NCBI GenBank assembly: GCA_002345845.1
Contig: DDWF01000334.1
Coordinates: 1 to 29,757 of the forward strand
Source: Betaproteobacteria bacterium UBA2293
GTDB taxonomy: Bacteria > Pseudomonadota > Gammaproteobacteria > Burkholderiales > Rhodocyclaceae
Direction: 5' to 3'
DNA: 29,757 bases
The translations under genes were made by a program, and so were the position numbers. The notes under the pieces were generated by a model. That model worked only from the letters and a program-made list of their open reading frames with translations, had not been told where the DNA came from and searched no databases. Below, in pieces: positions 17,680 to 26,094 of this stretch. Position 1 is the first letter of the stretch; each line of letters opens with the position of its first letter.

Positions 17680-18768
17680 ATGAATGTTGAACTTCTGCTA
17701 CAACCGCTGGCGGTGGGCAGTGAGCGTTGTGGAGAGGACCTGATTTTCTCCAGCGAATTCGATGCCATTCGCGAAGCACGCCGCTTCGACGATCCTTCCC
17801 TGTCTCAGGGAGAGTGGGTAACGCAGATCAAGGAAGCGGAGTGGGACAAGGTCATTCATGTCTGCACTGAGATTTTGACCGTCAAGTCCAAGGACTTGCG
17901 CGTGGCCGGCTGGTTGACCGAGGCGAGCGGCAAAACCCGCAGCCTGGCTGGCCTAACCGACGGTTTCCGACTGCTCGGCGGCTTGTGCGAAATCTACTGG
18001 GACGACGTTCACCCACACGCCGAGGACGGTGAACTGGACCAACGCATGGGTGCCCTTGAATGGCTACTGAATCAGAGCGTTACTCTCATTCGTGAGACGC
18101 CCGTGACCCGCTCGCCGAAAGGAAATTTCTCCCTTCTCGACCAGGAATCAGCGCGCACCAATGCGCGCAACAGCGAACGCCATCCGGAGATGGCCGGCGA
18201 TGCTTCGGCAAAACCCAGAGTAAGCCTGGATGCCTTCGACGCCGCACTGAAGGATACGCCGCAAAGTTACTTCAAGGCCGGCATGGATGCCGCCGAGGCT
18301 TTGAAGACGGCCATGCACGATTTGCAGATCACCCTCGACCGTCAGATGGGCGAATACGCACCGTCCTTCACGCCAGCCTACGATGCGCTTGACGACGTGC
18401 TCCGCTTCCACCGCCGTCACGGTGCTGACGACGTGCTCGCGGAAGAGCGTGCCGTCGAGGCTTTGGCACCCCAATATTCCGAACAATCAAATGTCACCCC
18501 GACAACTGCCGGAAACCCGGGATCCAACACCGGCGGACGGCCAGCATCGCGAGCCCAGGCAATCCGGCAACTTCAGGATATCGCCGCCTTCTTTCGCGAT
18601 ACGGAACCGCACAGTCCGGTTGCCTACCTGGCAGACAAGGCTGCCCGCTGGGGAAGCATGCCGCTGCACACCTGGCTGCAAAGTGTCGTCAAGGACGACG
18701 CGACGCTGGCTCGTGTCGAGGAACTGCTGGGTATTGAACGCCCGCCAGCAGAACTGGGCGAAAGCTGA
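17680..18768 (+). CDS. tssA: T6SS assembly chaperone TssA (ImpA N-domain)
   Basis: 362 residues from the ATG at 17680, with AAGGA seven bases upstream. TssA oligomers prime the baseplate and sheath. An ImpA N-terminal domain covers about 1-130 (GEDLIFSSEFDAIREARR, the W-x-x-V-I segment, TDGFRLLGGLCEIYWDDVHP, ALEWLLNQSVTLIR). A variable middle follows, then a Ser/Thr/Gly-rich linker near 268-288. The C-terminal SRAQAIRQLQDIAAFFRDTEP, HSPVAYLADKAARWGSMPL and LHTWLQSVVKD match the TssA1-type oligomerisation domain with its 'EPHSPVaYLv-RA-rWG-MPL' motif. It is the last gene of the tssJKLA operon and ends 14 bp from the convergent OmpA-domain gene. Confidence 0.94.
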   Translation: MNVELLLQPLAVGSERCGEDLIFSSEFDAIREARRFDDPSLSQGEWVTQIKEAEWDKVIHVCTEILTVKSKDLRVAGWLTEASGKTRSLAGLTDGFRLLGGLCEIYWDDVHPHAEDGELDQRMGALEWLLNQSVTLIRETPVTRSPKGNFSLLDQESARTNARNSERHPEMAGDASAKPRVSLDAFDAALKDTPQSYFKAGMDAAEALKTAMHDLQITLDRQMGEYAPSFTPAYDALDDVLRFHRRHGADDVLAEERAVEALAPQYSEQSNVTPTTAGNPGSNTGGRPASRAQAIRQLQDIAAFFRDTEPHSPVAYLADKAARWGSMPLHTWLQSVVKDDATLARVEELLGIERPPAELGES

Positions 18769-18782
18769 GCCGCCGACGCAGC

Positions 18783-19577
18783 CTAATTAACCAGCCGGAA
18801 TTCGATGCGCCGGTTCTTGGCCCGCCCTTCGGCACTGTCGTTAGTCGCCAGCGGATGATCCGGCCCAGAACCGACCGCACTCAGCGAGTCGGCGGAAATA
18901 CCCCGTTCGATCAGATAATTGCGCACCGTTCCTGCACGGGCCAGACTCAGCCCGATATTGGCCAGCCGGCTACCACTGCCGTCGGTATGCCCGACCACCT
19001 GTAGGCGGGGCGTGCCAATCTTTTTGATGGCACCGACCATATCGTCGAGAATTGCCACCCCCTTTGGCGTCAATGTTGCCGAGCCGATCTCGAACTCGAT
19101 AACCCGATTCGATAGCGTGTCGTCCAGTACGCTCTGCGCCTCCCCAGCATCAACAATGAGGGCATTATCGATACTGTAGGTCGGATTCAGGGCGGTGGCC
19201 ATGTCGCTCACAACTTGCTGGCGCAAGGCTTCATTGGCAACGTTGCCGCGAATGGCGACCTGGGTTCCATTAACGTAAAGCTGCCCCTTGCGCACCTGCT
19301 TCAGGTTGGGGCCGAGCAGCTTGCCCATGTACTCGCTCCAGTTGGGTGGCGGTACAACACCGCCAACCTCAAGTCGATCGATCACATTGGCCGCCCCATA
19401 CAATTCACGCAACTTGCCCAGAACGGCAGCACGTGAGGCTTCATCGGGCAGCTTGCCGGCAGCGATCACTTTGCCCGCCAGGTCATTGTCGCCTTGTGCT
19501 GCCGCCTGATCTGCCATGCCATGACCGGCAATAAGGCAAAGCGCGGTCAACACGAGTGCGAGATTAGATATTTTCAT
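18783..19577 (-). CDS. T6SS-associated OmpA-domain periplasmic protein (TagN-like)
   Basis: 264 residues from the ATG at 19577. A signal peptide (SNLALVLTALCLIAGHGMA) is followed by a BON-like region at about 40-140 (VIDRLEVGGVVPPPNW, GQLYVNGTQVAIRGNV) and a C-terminal OmpA-like peptidoglycan-binding domain (EFEIGSATLTPKGVAILDDM, VVGHTDGSGSRLANIGLSLA, NRRIEFRL). The conserved Asp and Arg that hold diaminopimelate in OmpA domains appear as HTD and NRR. No lipobox is visible. The ATG at 19577 has GGGGGA six bases upstream; an ATG at 19583 overlaps the tagF stop and is equally possible. Last gene of the tagX-PAAR-tssM-tagF operon. It probably anchors the membrane complex to the cell wall, complementing the short TssL. 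Confidence 0.85.
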   Translation of the reverse strand: MKISNLALVLTALCLIAGHGMADQAAAQGDNDLAGKVIAAGKLPDEASRAAVLGKLRELYGAANVIDRLEVGGVVPPPNWSEYMGKLLGPNLKQVRKGQLYVNGTQVAIRGNVANEALRQQVVSDMATALNPTYSIDNALIVDAGEAQSVLDDTLSNRVIEFEIGSATLTPKGVAILDDMVGAIKKIGTPRLQVVGHTDGSGSRLANIGLSLARAGTVRNYLIERGISADSLSAVGSGPDHPLATNDSAEGRAKNRRIEFRLVN

Positions 19578-19579
19578 GC

Positions 19580-20563
19580 TCATTCCCCCAAGAAGACTTC
19601 CCGGAACGTGGTGACGGCCAACTCCAGGCTGAGCGCTGGCTGGTCGAGATAGGTAGACAGCTTGGCCACACCATAGTCATTGTTCAGTGCCGCTTGATCA
19701 TCGATCCACTCCGGATCGCTGAGGACGATGCAGCGGCCGGCCGAGGCATCGGGCGCCAGTGCCTCGAGCAAGGTCATCGGTGACGCACCGTTGAAACCGA
19801 GCACCAGACGCGGACGATTCATCTTGCGCTCGATGACGAGCTGTAGTTCGACACTACTCCGCCGCAAAAAGGCGGATACGAGGTAGAGCCACAAACCAGC
19901 TACCAGATTGCGATTGCGTTCGTCCGCCGGGAGCGGCAGCACGAGTTCCTTGTCGATGCTGACGCTCCCCTGCCCGAGCACCGGACGCATCAGCAACCCG
20001 ATGGCCAGGATGATGCGGCGCACGGGCTGGCTACCCGGCAGTTCAAGCATGGTCGCCAAGCTATCGAGCGTGGTTCGCCGGACAAAATTGCCCAAGGGAT
20101 CGGAATGCAGGGCGTTTTCGAAATCAGCAGCGCAGTCGATGGCATCCAGTTCACCCAGTAGCTGGCTCACTTCGCCACCAGCGATACCGGCTTCCGAGAC
20201 CGTGCCGAGGGCGGCAAAAGGCCGTGCAAGCCCGACCGGTGCACAGCGAAACATCAGTGAATCGTCGCGGGCCACGGTGGCAGCAGTGATGAACGGAAAG
20301 CGCCGCCCGGACGAATCGCTGCTGGGGCGCAGATGACCGACCACCGACAAGCGGCTACGAGCTCCGACAAAGACAAAGTCGAAGGCTCCGGCCGCATCGT
20401 AGGCAATTTTCCAGCGCGAATCTTCCGACAGCAACTCCATCGCCTGCGATACCCACTGATCAAGAACGCCGATCAGTTGATGTTGCCCCTGACCCTTGAC
20501 GAAATCTCCCCGTGACGGAATCTTGCCGAAGCAGGTGGCTGGAGAAATCACGGCATTGCTCAT
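19580..20563 (-). CDS. tagF: TagF (ImpM-family) T6SS regulator
   Basis: 327 residues. TagF proteins act in the cytoplasm as post-translational repressors of T6SS assembly. The N-terminal ~150 residues carry the family pattern CFGKIPSRGDFVKG near 11-24, WKIAYDAAGAFDFVFVGA near 51-68 and the GRRFPFITAA block. The protein is ~100 residues longer than Pseudomonas TagF1; the C-terminal half (VRRIILAIGLLMRPV, LWLYLVSAFLRRSSVELQL) resembles the extended ImpM type. The start overlaps the tssM stop by four bases. No ppkA/pppA kinase-phosphatase genes are in the window. Confidence 0.9.
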   Translation of the reverse strand: MSNAVISPATCFGKIPSRGDFVKGQGQHQLIGVLDQWVSQAMELLSEDSRWKIAYDAAGAFDFVFVGARSRLSVVGHLRPSSDSSGRRFPFITAATVARDDSLMFRCAPVGLARPFAALGTVSEAGIAGGEVSQLLGELDAIDCAADFENALHSDPLGNFVRRTTLDSLATMLELPGSQPVRRIILAIGLLMRPVLGQGSVSIDKELVLPLPADERNRNLVAGLWLYLVSAFLRRSSVELQLVIERKMNRPRLVLGFNGASPMTLLEALAPDASAGRCIVLSDPEWIDDQAALNNDYGVAKLSTYLDQPALSLELAVTTFREVFLGE

Positions 20564-23500
20564 CGCTGGTTCTCCAGCTGACTGCTCCCACTATCACTGG
20601 CCAGCATTGGCACTTGGCCAGCGGCGGTTTCGACGATGGCAGTTGTCCCGGCAACCACATCCCGTGGCAGGAGCAACCCAGCCATGCCGCGCCCCCCCCC
20701 GGTCTGCTGACTGGCCTGTGCCTGGACGCTGCTCAGCAAACGCAGATCGACGCTGACGGAAAGGCCACCGCTATTCCAGGAGAGACGAAATACCCCGTCC
20801 TCCTGGCGCGAACGACTGGCCGAGTTGATCAATTTTTCCAGACCGAATCGTCCGGGGAAATTGACTACCTCCACCACCTTTCCTTCGAAGGTCGTCGCCA
20901 CGATCCTCGCCCCGGGCGCTCCTTCAGCATTCGGCCAGATGAAATTGGCCCACTGGGCAACACCATTGCGATAGTTCAGCTTCTGACCATCAATCTCGAT
21001 TACATAGCCCGTCGTTCCCGGCGCCGGTTGTGGGCGCAGCATGAATACGGTCTGTGCCTGGCCGGCGCCGCTGGCCGAGCTAGCGGTTGCGGCACCTCCT
21101 TCCAGCGGGGAAACCCAACGAGCGAATTCGTTCATGAACTCAGGCTGCAAGGTCAGGCCGATATCCCCCCAAGTCCGCGGGGTGATGGTATTGCCGCGGC
21201 GGACGACCAAGGCTCCCATGGCCGTCTCGACGTACTTGGCGATCGCTCCCTCGGGACCGAAGACCTGGGCGATCTCGACTGGCGATGCTTCGATATTCGA
21301 GTTTGGCGAGAATGGATACTTGATCGCCAGCTTGCGGCTGAACGGATCGTACACCTGGGCCGCCCAAGTCTTGTTGAGGTCCTCTGCCGCCGGCCTGACG
21401 ATAGCGGCGTAGGTCTGCAACAGGGGACGGAGCAGCAATGGCCTGAGGACCGAACGCTGTTCATCGGGCATGCTGTTGAGCATCTGCTCATCGACATAGC
21501 GCAGGGTTTCCGACAACTCCGAGTTACCACCGTCGATGGTCTCGCGCATCAGCTTGAGCGCCCCCTGGCCCGGATCACCTTGGTTCTTCAGATTATTAAG
21601 ACGGGTGCGCACCTTGGACAACTGCTTGAGATAGGTATCCAGCATCGGATCGGCCTTGTCGAGCGGCATCACCAACCGCCCGAAACCGGCAAACTCCTTG
21701 CCGATTGGCCCCATCTGCACTTCGGCCCCATTGCCCGAGACATTCACATCCACCTGCACACGACTGGGCGACATTTGCAGAACGGAGCGCTTGAACCACT
21801 CGATGAATCCCTTCTGCGCCCGTTGCAGACCGATATTGGCCAGTGCCGGGTTGTCCCATGCTGTCTGGTCAAAAATGTGCTTTATCAATTTTCCCAGCGG
21901 CGAATTCTGGGTATCACCCAGGCGATTCATGGCGCCCACTGCCTCGGGGAAAGTGGCGAATGACGAAACGCTGACGCCCAGTACGAAAGTCTTCCATTCG
22001 GCGGCGTAATCGCGCTTGTACATGGCAATCAGCGATTTCTGGATTTGCTCCGGACTGCCCTCCAGCGTCAGATCGTCCTTGGTCGAGCTCTGCAGCACCC
22101 AGTCATTGTTCTTCTGTTCGCTGGTCGCCGCCTCCTTGATCGCCGGCTGGACGTACTCGCGCCAGGCCTCAGCGGTAAAGGCTCCCGAGACGACATGACT
22201 GCCAGTCACCAAGGCTGCATTCTCCGGGCCGACGATCGCCGCGACGGTCACCGGCGCAAAACGTGTCGAAGCACGCGCCTTGATTTCGCCGTAAACACGC
22301 TCGGCGGCCGGCATGCCGCGGACCACCCGGCGCAGCTTGCTGCGTACTTCATCAACCAGCACCAGATTGGTTTCGATCAGCGGCCAATCCGGGCGACCGG
22401 CCTGTTCAAGATGAAACGACAGGATGCGTCCGGCCACACGGATCATCTGCTCGCGGGTCATGGTGCCACGGTTCGCTTCCAACCAACCGCGCCAGAAACG
22501 CGTTACTTGGTCGGATAGGTGACCGGCATCCACATGCTCCCGGTCGGCCAGCATCAGGTAGGTTTTCAGGGCGTTGTAACCGTCCTCCGTTCGCGAAGGA
22601 ACCGCGTCCTTGTAGGTTTTCGCTGCCACCTGCTGCAGCCCACCTTCGCTACCTGCCGGCGAGGGTTTCAAGCCCTCCCCCTCGGCATTGACCTCCATGA
22701 GAAAGCTTTCGAGACTCTCCTTGACCGGCGCCAGCATGATGTTACTGACCCCGGCGAAATACTCCTCGCGCAAGCGGGCAGCCATGCGCTCGCCCTGGTA
22801 AAGACCGAGGCCGATGGACAGCGGATGCTCGGCGTTGAAACGATCCAGTTGGGCAAGACGGTCCTGAATGATTTCGAGCGCCTCCAGTCGGGACTGCAGG
22901 TCTATCCGCCCCTCCTGGACCTTGACCGCCTTGGCAACGTCTTGAACAACGTTGTTCAGCAGGCTGCGGTTGTTCAGATATGACCAACTCCAACCTGCCA
23001 GCGCCAGGCCCAGGCCGCACAGTGCCCCCAGCACGGCGACCTGGCGTAGTCTGGCCTTGGCCCGACTGGTGTGCTGGCGGACCAGGTTGCGATCGGGAAA
23101 GATCACCTTGGAAAACAGATCCTTGAGGAAATAGCCGTGACTCAATGCCGTGCGCACGGGGACTGCACCGTTCCCGGTCAGCGAGAAACGCTTCAGGATG
23201 CGTTCGTTGGAAATCGGTTTGATGTCGGCGCTTTGAATGGCCGAGGTGATATAGAAGCCACGGAATATCGGCTTGAACTGAAAGGGGTTCTCTTCAAACA
23301 GGGTGGCGATGAACGCCTGCAACGCTGGTTTGATAGCGGCGAACTCGGAGGGAAATGTCAGCAGTCCGGGCAGGGAATTCTCGCCCTGCACGCGCGACAA
23401 CTGGGCAACGCTCATCGCCCTCAGACCCTCGTAAAGTTCATCGAAATGCTTGTCGAACGTGGTGATCAACTCGCCGCCACTGGCCTGTTCATAAGGAATG

Positions 23501-24354
23501 GTGGCCCCCCAAACCCGGTCTCGCTCATTCCAGTCGAGATCGAGGAAGAAGTCGTGAAACCCGGGAACCAGGTCGACTTTGGTGAACAAGACATAGACAG
23601 GGGCAAAAACTTCCAGCTTCTCGGTCAGTTCCTGGACCCGCTGGCGCAGGTTTTTGGCCAGCGTGATGGCAAAACCTGGGGAGTTCCCCATCAGTTCGCC
23701 AATGCTCACCGTTACGATGATCCCGTTGATCGGCGCCCGTGGGCGGTGTTTCTTCAGCAGACCGAGAAAACCCAGCCATTCTTCGCGGTCCTCCTCATGC
23801 ACCGAATAACGCCCCGCCGTATCGAGCAGGATCCCTTCAGTAGTGAAGAACCAATCGCAATTTCGCGTTCCGCCAATTCCCTTGATGACGGCATTACCTC
23901 CATCATCGAACGGAAACTTCAGCCCGGAATTGACAATGGCCGTGCTTTTGCCGGCCGCGGGATTGCCGATCGTGATGTACCAGGGCAACTCGTACAGAGC
24001 CTCGGCACCTGACATCTGTCCCAGGCGGGAGGTCTTGATCGTCTTCACCGCTCCCTGCATACGCTGCTTGAGCGCCTCGATCTCGGCCGCGCCGGCCGCC
24101 CCTGCCCGCTTCTGCGCAGCATCGCCATGCTGCTCCAGCATCGAGCCAATGGCATCGCCGGCCTTGCGCGCGCGCTGACGACGAACGAACCAGACAACGC
24201 CCCAGACCAGCAGCAATACGGCACTGGCCACGGCGGCCCAGAGCATGGCCACCTTCAGCGTCTTGGCGCCGAGAAAGAAGAAGGCGGTCACTGCCACAAT
24301 TCCAACAAACGAAAGGAAGCGCGAATCGGTCAATAAGGAACGTAGTCTGGACAT
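20560..24354 (-). CDS. tssM: T6SS inner-membrane core protein TssM (IcmF)
   Basis: 1264 residues, slightly longer than typical (~1100-1200). TssM spans the inner membrane and its periplasmic C-terminus contacts TssJ. Two N-terminal helices at about 12-30 and 36-57 precede the cytoplasmic domain with Walker A GNPAAGKS at 130-137 and downstream NCDWFFTTEGILLDTAGRY; a third helix (VAVLGALCGLGLALAGWSW) is near 430-455. IcmF-related periplasmic regions follow, including GPEGAIAKYVETAM and the TssM C-terminal FMLRPQPAPGTTGYVIEIDGQ and FPGRFGLEKLI blocks. A run of nine C (20692-20700) encodes three Gly close to the C-terminus. The gene follows the ketosynthase-like gene by 17 bp. Confidence 0.96.
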   Translation of the reverse strand: MSRLRSLLTDSRFLSFVGIVAVTAFFFLGAKTLKVAMLWAAVASAVLLLVWGVVWFVRRQRARKAGDAIGSMLEQHGDAAQKRAGAAGAAEIEALKQRMQGAVKTIKTSRLGQMSGAEALYELPWYITIGNPAAGKSTAIVNSGLKFPFDDGGNAVIKGIGGTRNCDWFFTTEGILLDTAGRYSVHEEDREEWLGFLGLLKKHRPRAPINGIIVTVSIGELMGNSPGFAITLAKNLRQRVQELTEKLEVFAPVYVLFTKVDLVPGFHDFFLDLDWNERDRVWGATIPYEQASGGELITTFDKHFDELYEGLRAMSVAQLSRVQGENSLPGLLTFPSEFAAIKPALQAFIATLFEENPFQFKPIFRGFYITSAIQSADIKPISNERILKRFSLTGNGAVPVRTALSHGYFLKDLFSKVIFPDRNLVRQHTSRAKARLRQVAVLGALCGLGLALAGWSWSYLNNRSLLNNVVQDVAKAVKVQEGRIDLQSRLEALEIIQDRLAQLDRFNAEHPLSIGLGLYQGERMAARLREEYFAGVSNIMLAPVKESLESFLMEVNAEGEGLKPSPAGSEGGLQQVAAKTYKDAVPSRTEDGYNALKTYLMLADREHVDAGHLSDQVTRFWRGWLEANRGTMTREQMIRVAGRILSFHLEQAGRPDWPLIETNLVLVDEVRSKLRRVVRGMPAAERVYGEIKARASTRFAPVTVAAIVGPENAALVTGSHVVSGAFTAEAWREYVQPAIKEAATSEQKNNDWVLQSSTKDDLTLEGSPEQIQKSLIAMYKRDYAAEWKTFVLGVSVSSFATFPEAVGAMNRLGDTQNSPLGKLIKHIFDQTAWDNPALANIGLQRAQKGFIEWFKRSVLQMSPSRVQVDVNVSGNGAEVQMGPIGKEFAGFGRLVMPLDKADPMLDTYLKQLSKVRTRLNNLKNQGDPGQGALKLMRETIDGGNSELSETLRYVDEQMLNSMPDEQRSVLRPLLLRPLLQTYAAIVRPAAEDLNKTWAAQVYDPFSRKLAIKYPFSPNSNIEASPVEIAQVFGPEGAIAKYVETAMGALVVRRGNTITPRTWGDIGLTLQPEFMNEFARWVSPLEGGAATASSASGAGQAQTVFMLRPQPAPGTTGYVIEIDGQKLNYRNGVAQWANFIWPNAEGAPGARIVATTFEGKVVEVVNFPGRFGLEKLINSASRSRQEDGVFRLSWNSGGLSVSVDLRLLSSVQAQASQQTGGGRGMAGLLLPRDVVAGTTAIVETAAGQVPMLASDSGSSQLENQR

Positions 24355-24371
24355 TGCTCAGTGGCTTTCCA

Positions 24372-25796
24372 TCAGGTGGTGCAAAATTCGGAATCGGCGG
24401 CGGGCATATGCGGCGTCACCAGCAACAGGCCCCGCTCCTTGTCGTGCTGGTTACTCAGGCAGATGACAGGAGCCGCCAAGGAACGCGATTTTTCATGGGC
24501 GCAGGCCAGCGCAACGAGGCTGCCGACAGGGGGTATTGCGCCGCTGCAAGTACCGGTTCCCAAGCAATCCTTGAGCGGGTCGAGATGGGCAAAATCAGTG
24601 CCGAGCCCTTCCAGCATTTCGGCGGCATTTGCCGCCCGGTGATCGGTATCGGTTATCGCCGCCATGATGCTGGCTGGCTCAGTGCCGCTGACATTAAGAA
24701 CACCGGAAGCCAATTGCTGAATCAGCTGGCCGGTAATCCGACCTCCCGCGTGCACGGATTTGTCACGTACCCCCAGACTGACACGGCTGAGCCGTGTTCT
24801 TTCGGCAACAGCCAGACGGTCGCAACAGGCCTTGGCGGCCAGCAGAATCGCCACCCCACCCTCGCCGGGAATCAGCCGCTCCTGATGACTGGGGGAGAAC
24901 AGGAGATTTGCCGTCGCCCAGGCATCAATCCGCTGCTGGTCAATCAGTGAAACCGCGGCGATGACCAATACCAGCTGATCAACCTCCGGAGTACGGTTGA
25001 CGCCGAGAATCAGTTCGTCGAGCTGCTTCAGCGCCGCGCTTTCGCTGGCCACCTGAATCAGCGAAAACACCAGGCCGGGCTGGCTGCTTTCCGGCCAATC
25101 CTGGCTTGTCAGCCAGCTGCGCAACGGTGCCAGCCAAGCCTGCTCCCAGGAGGCGGGAATCAACCACAGCACCTGCATCGATAGTGTCTGCGGCGCATTT
25201 TCCAGCAAGCCGACCAGACGTTCACGCGCCTGCTGCATCACGTCGTCGAGCAGCGTCATCGCCCGTAGAATCTCCGGGCGCGTAGCCAGTGTCGCCAGCA
25301 TGGCATCCTTATCCGCCAGTGTTTCGGCCATCGAATCGCTGTCGAGATCGGTAACCGCCGCCGCAAATACCGGGAATCCATCGTTGTCGAGCAATGCGGT
25401 ATCCGGGTTGGGCCGCTTGCCCTCCGTCATTGCCGCCAGTATTTCGTCAGCCCCGCGGCCGCCGCCGGTGCGCACGAAAGCATCGATGATATCGACTGTA
25501 AACGCCCGTTCCGCTGCATCGGTCTTCTGGCCGGAAGCGGCGAGCGGATCATCGTCGACCGGCAAGTTCGGACTCGCTGGCGCCACCGGTGGCGCTGCCT
25601 TCAGATGCTCGATGAAGCCGCGCAGTAACCAGTAACCTCCAATCACCGCCAGTGGCAACGCCCCCAGGTAGAGTGCCAGTTCAAGCTGATCCGGCTGGTG
25701 GTCGTTCGACTGCCACCAGGCGAGAATCAGCGCCCAGATCAGTGCAGCCGCCAGCAGGCTGCCGCCAATAACCTTGAACAGCGTCAAAAGCATCAT
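24372..25796 (-). CDS. T6SS-associated membrane protein with inactive ketosynthase-like C-domain
   Basis: 474 residues. Two N-terminal membrane helices at about 8-28 and 40-58 are followed by a Pro-rich linker and a soluble domain. From about residue 240 the sequence has the shape of a beta-ketoacyl synthase/thiolase C-half: LVLVIAAVSLID, FSPSHQERLIPGEGGVAILL (300-319), a strand-rich LSRVSLGVRDKSVHAGGRI, ITDTDHRAANAAEM (381-394), and LGTGTCSGAIPPVGSLVAL (412-430). The ketosynthase Cys-His-His triad is not recognisable: the second His position (usually GH before a Gly/Ala-rich turn) reads GT. It lies between PAAR and tssM in a tight operon, so a structural or assembly role at the membrane complex is inferred. 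The fold call is by eye and needs structure prediction. Confidence 0.7.
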   Translation of the reverse strand: MMLLTLFKVIGGSLLAAALIWALILAWWQSNDHQPDQLELALYLGALPLAVIGGYWLLRGFIEHLKAAPPVAPASPNLPVDDDPLAASGQKTDAAERAFTVDIIDAFVRTGGGRGADEILAAMTEGKRPNPDTALLDNDGFPVFAAAVTDLDSDSMAETLADKDAMLATLATRPEILRAMTLLDDVMQQARERLVGLLENAPQTLSMQVLWLIPASWEQAWLAPLRSWLTSQDWPESSQPGLVFSLIQVASESAALKQLDELILGVNRTPEVDQLVLVIAAVSLIDQQRIDAWATANLLFSPSHQERLIPGEGGVAILLAAKACCDRLAVAERTRLSRVSLGVRDKSVHAGGRITGQLIQQLASGVLNVSGTEPASIMAAITDTDHRAANAAEMLEGLGTDFAHLDPLKDCLGTGTCSGAIPPVGSLVALACAHEKSRSLAAPVICLSNQHDKERGLLLVTPHMPAADSEFCTT

Positions 25797-25809
25797 TGCC
25801 GAGCTGCGA

Positions 25810-26076
25810 TCAATCTGTCGTCAGCGACTGGCTGGCAATCAACGACGCTCCGCATGCGGTCACGTCACCGTGGCGAGCAGCCGGCCGGCCATCGATGATA
25901 GCGGTCGGGTCGCCGGTAGCAATAGTCGTGACACTGCCATGACCTTTTTTTGGGCAGGTAACCTTGTCACCGACGCGCGCAATCCCCTTGCCATTGCAAT
26001 CGGTAGACTCGGACGCCGAAATGACGACGCCGCCATGGTTGGTCTTGTCACCCAATAAAATGAAAGGTCTACTCAT
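25810..26076 (-). CDS. PAAR spike-tip protein
   Basis: 88 residues, the size of a minimal PAAR protein. PAAR caps the VgrG trimer with a zinc-stabilised cone. MSRPFILLGDKTNHGGVVIS, GIARVGDKVTCPKKGHG, TTIATGDPTAIIDGRPAARH and GDVTACGASL give the PAAR repeat pattern. Candidate zinc ligands are His14, Cys41, His46 and Cys75. There is no effector extension, so it is a plain tip. The gene begins 18 bp after tagX and ends 13 bp before the ketosynthase-like gene. Confidence 0.93.
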   Translation of the reverse strand: MSRPFILLGDKTNHGGVVISASESTDCNGKGIARVGDKVTCPKKGHGSVTTIATGDPTAIIDGRPAARHGDVTACGASLIASQSLTTD

Positions 26077-26094
26077 TACCTGTTTCCAAGAGTT

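Noticed and set aside
20512..21963. 483-codon plus-strand frame opposite tssM
   Set aside because: No family pattern and no ribosome site; antisense shadow of tssM.
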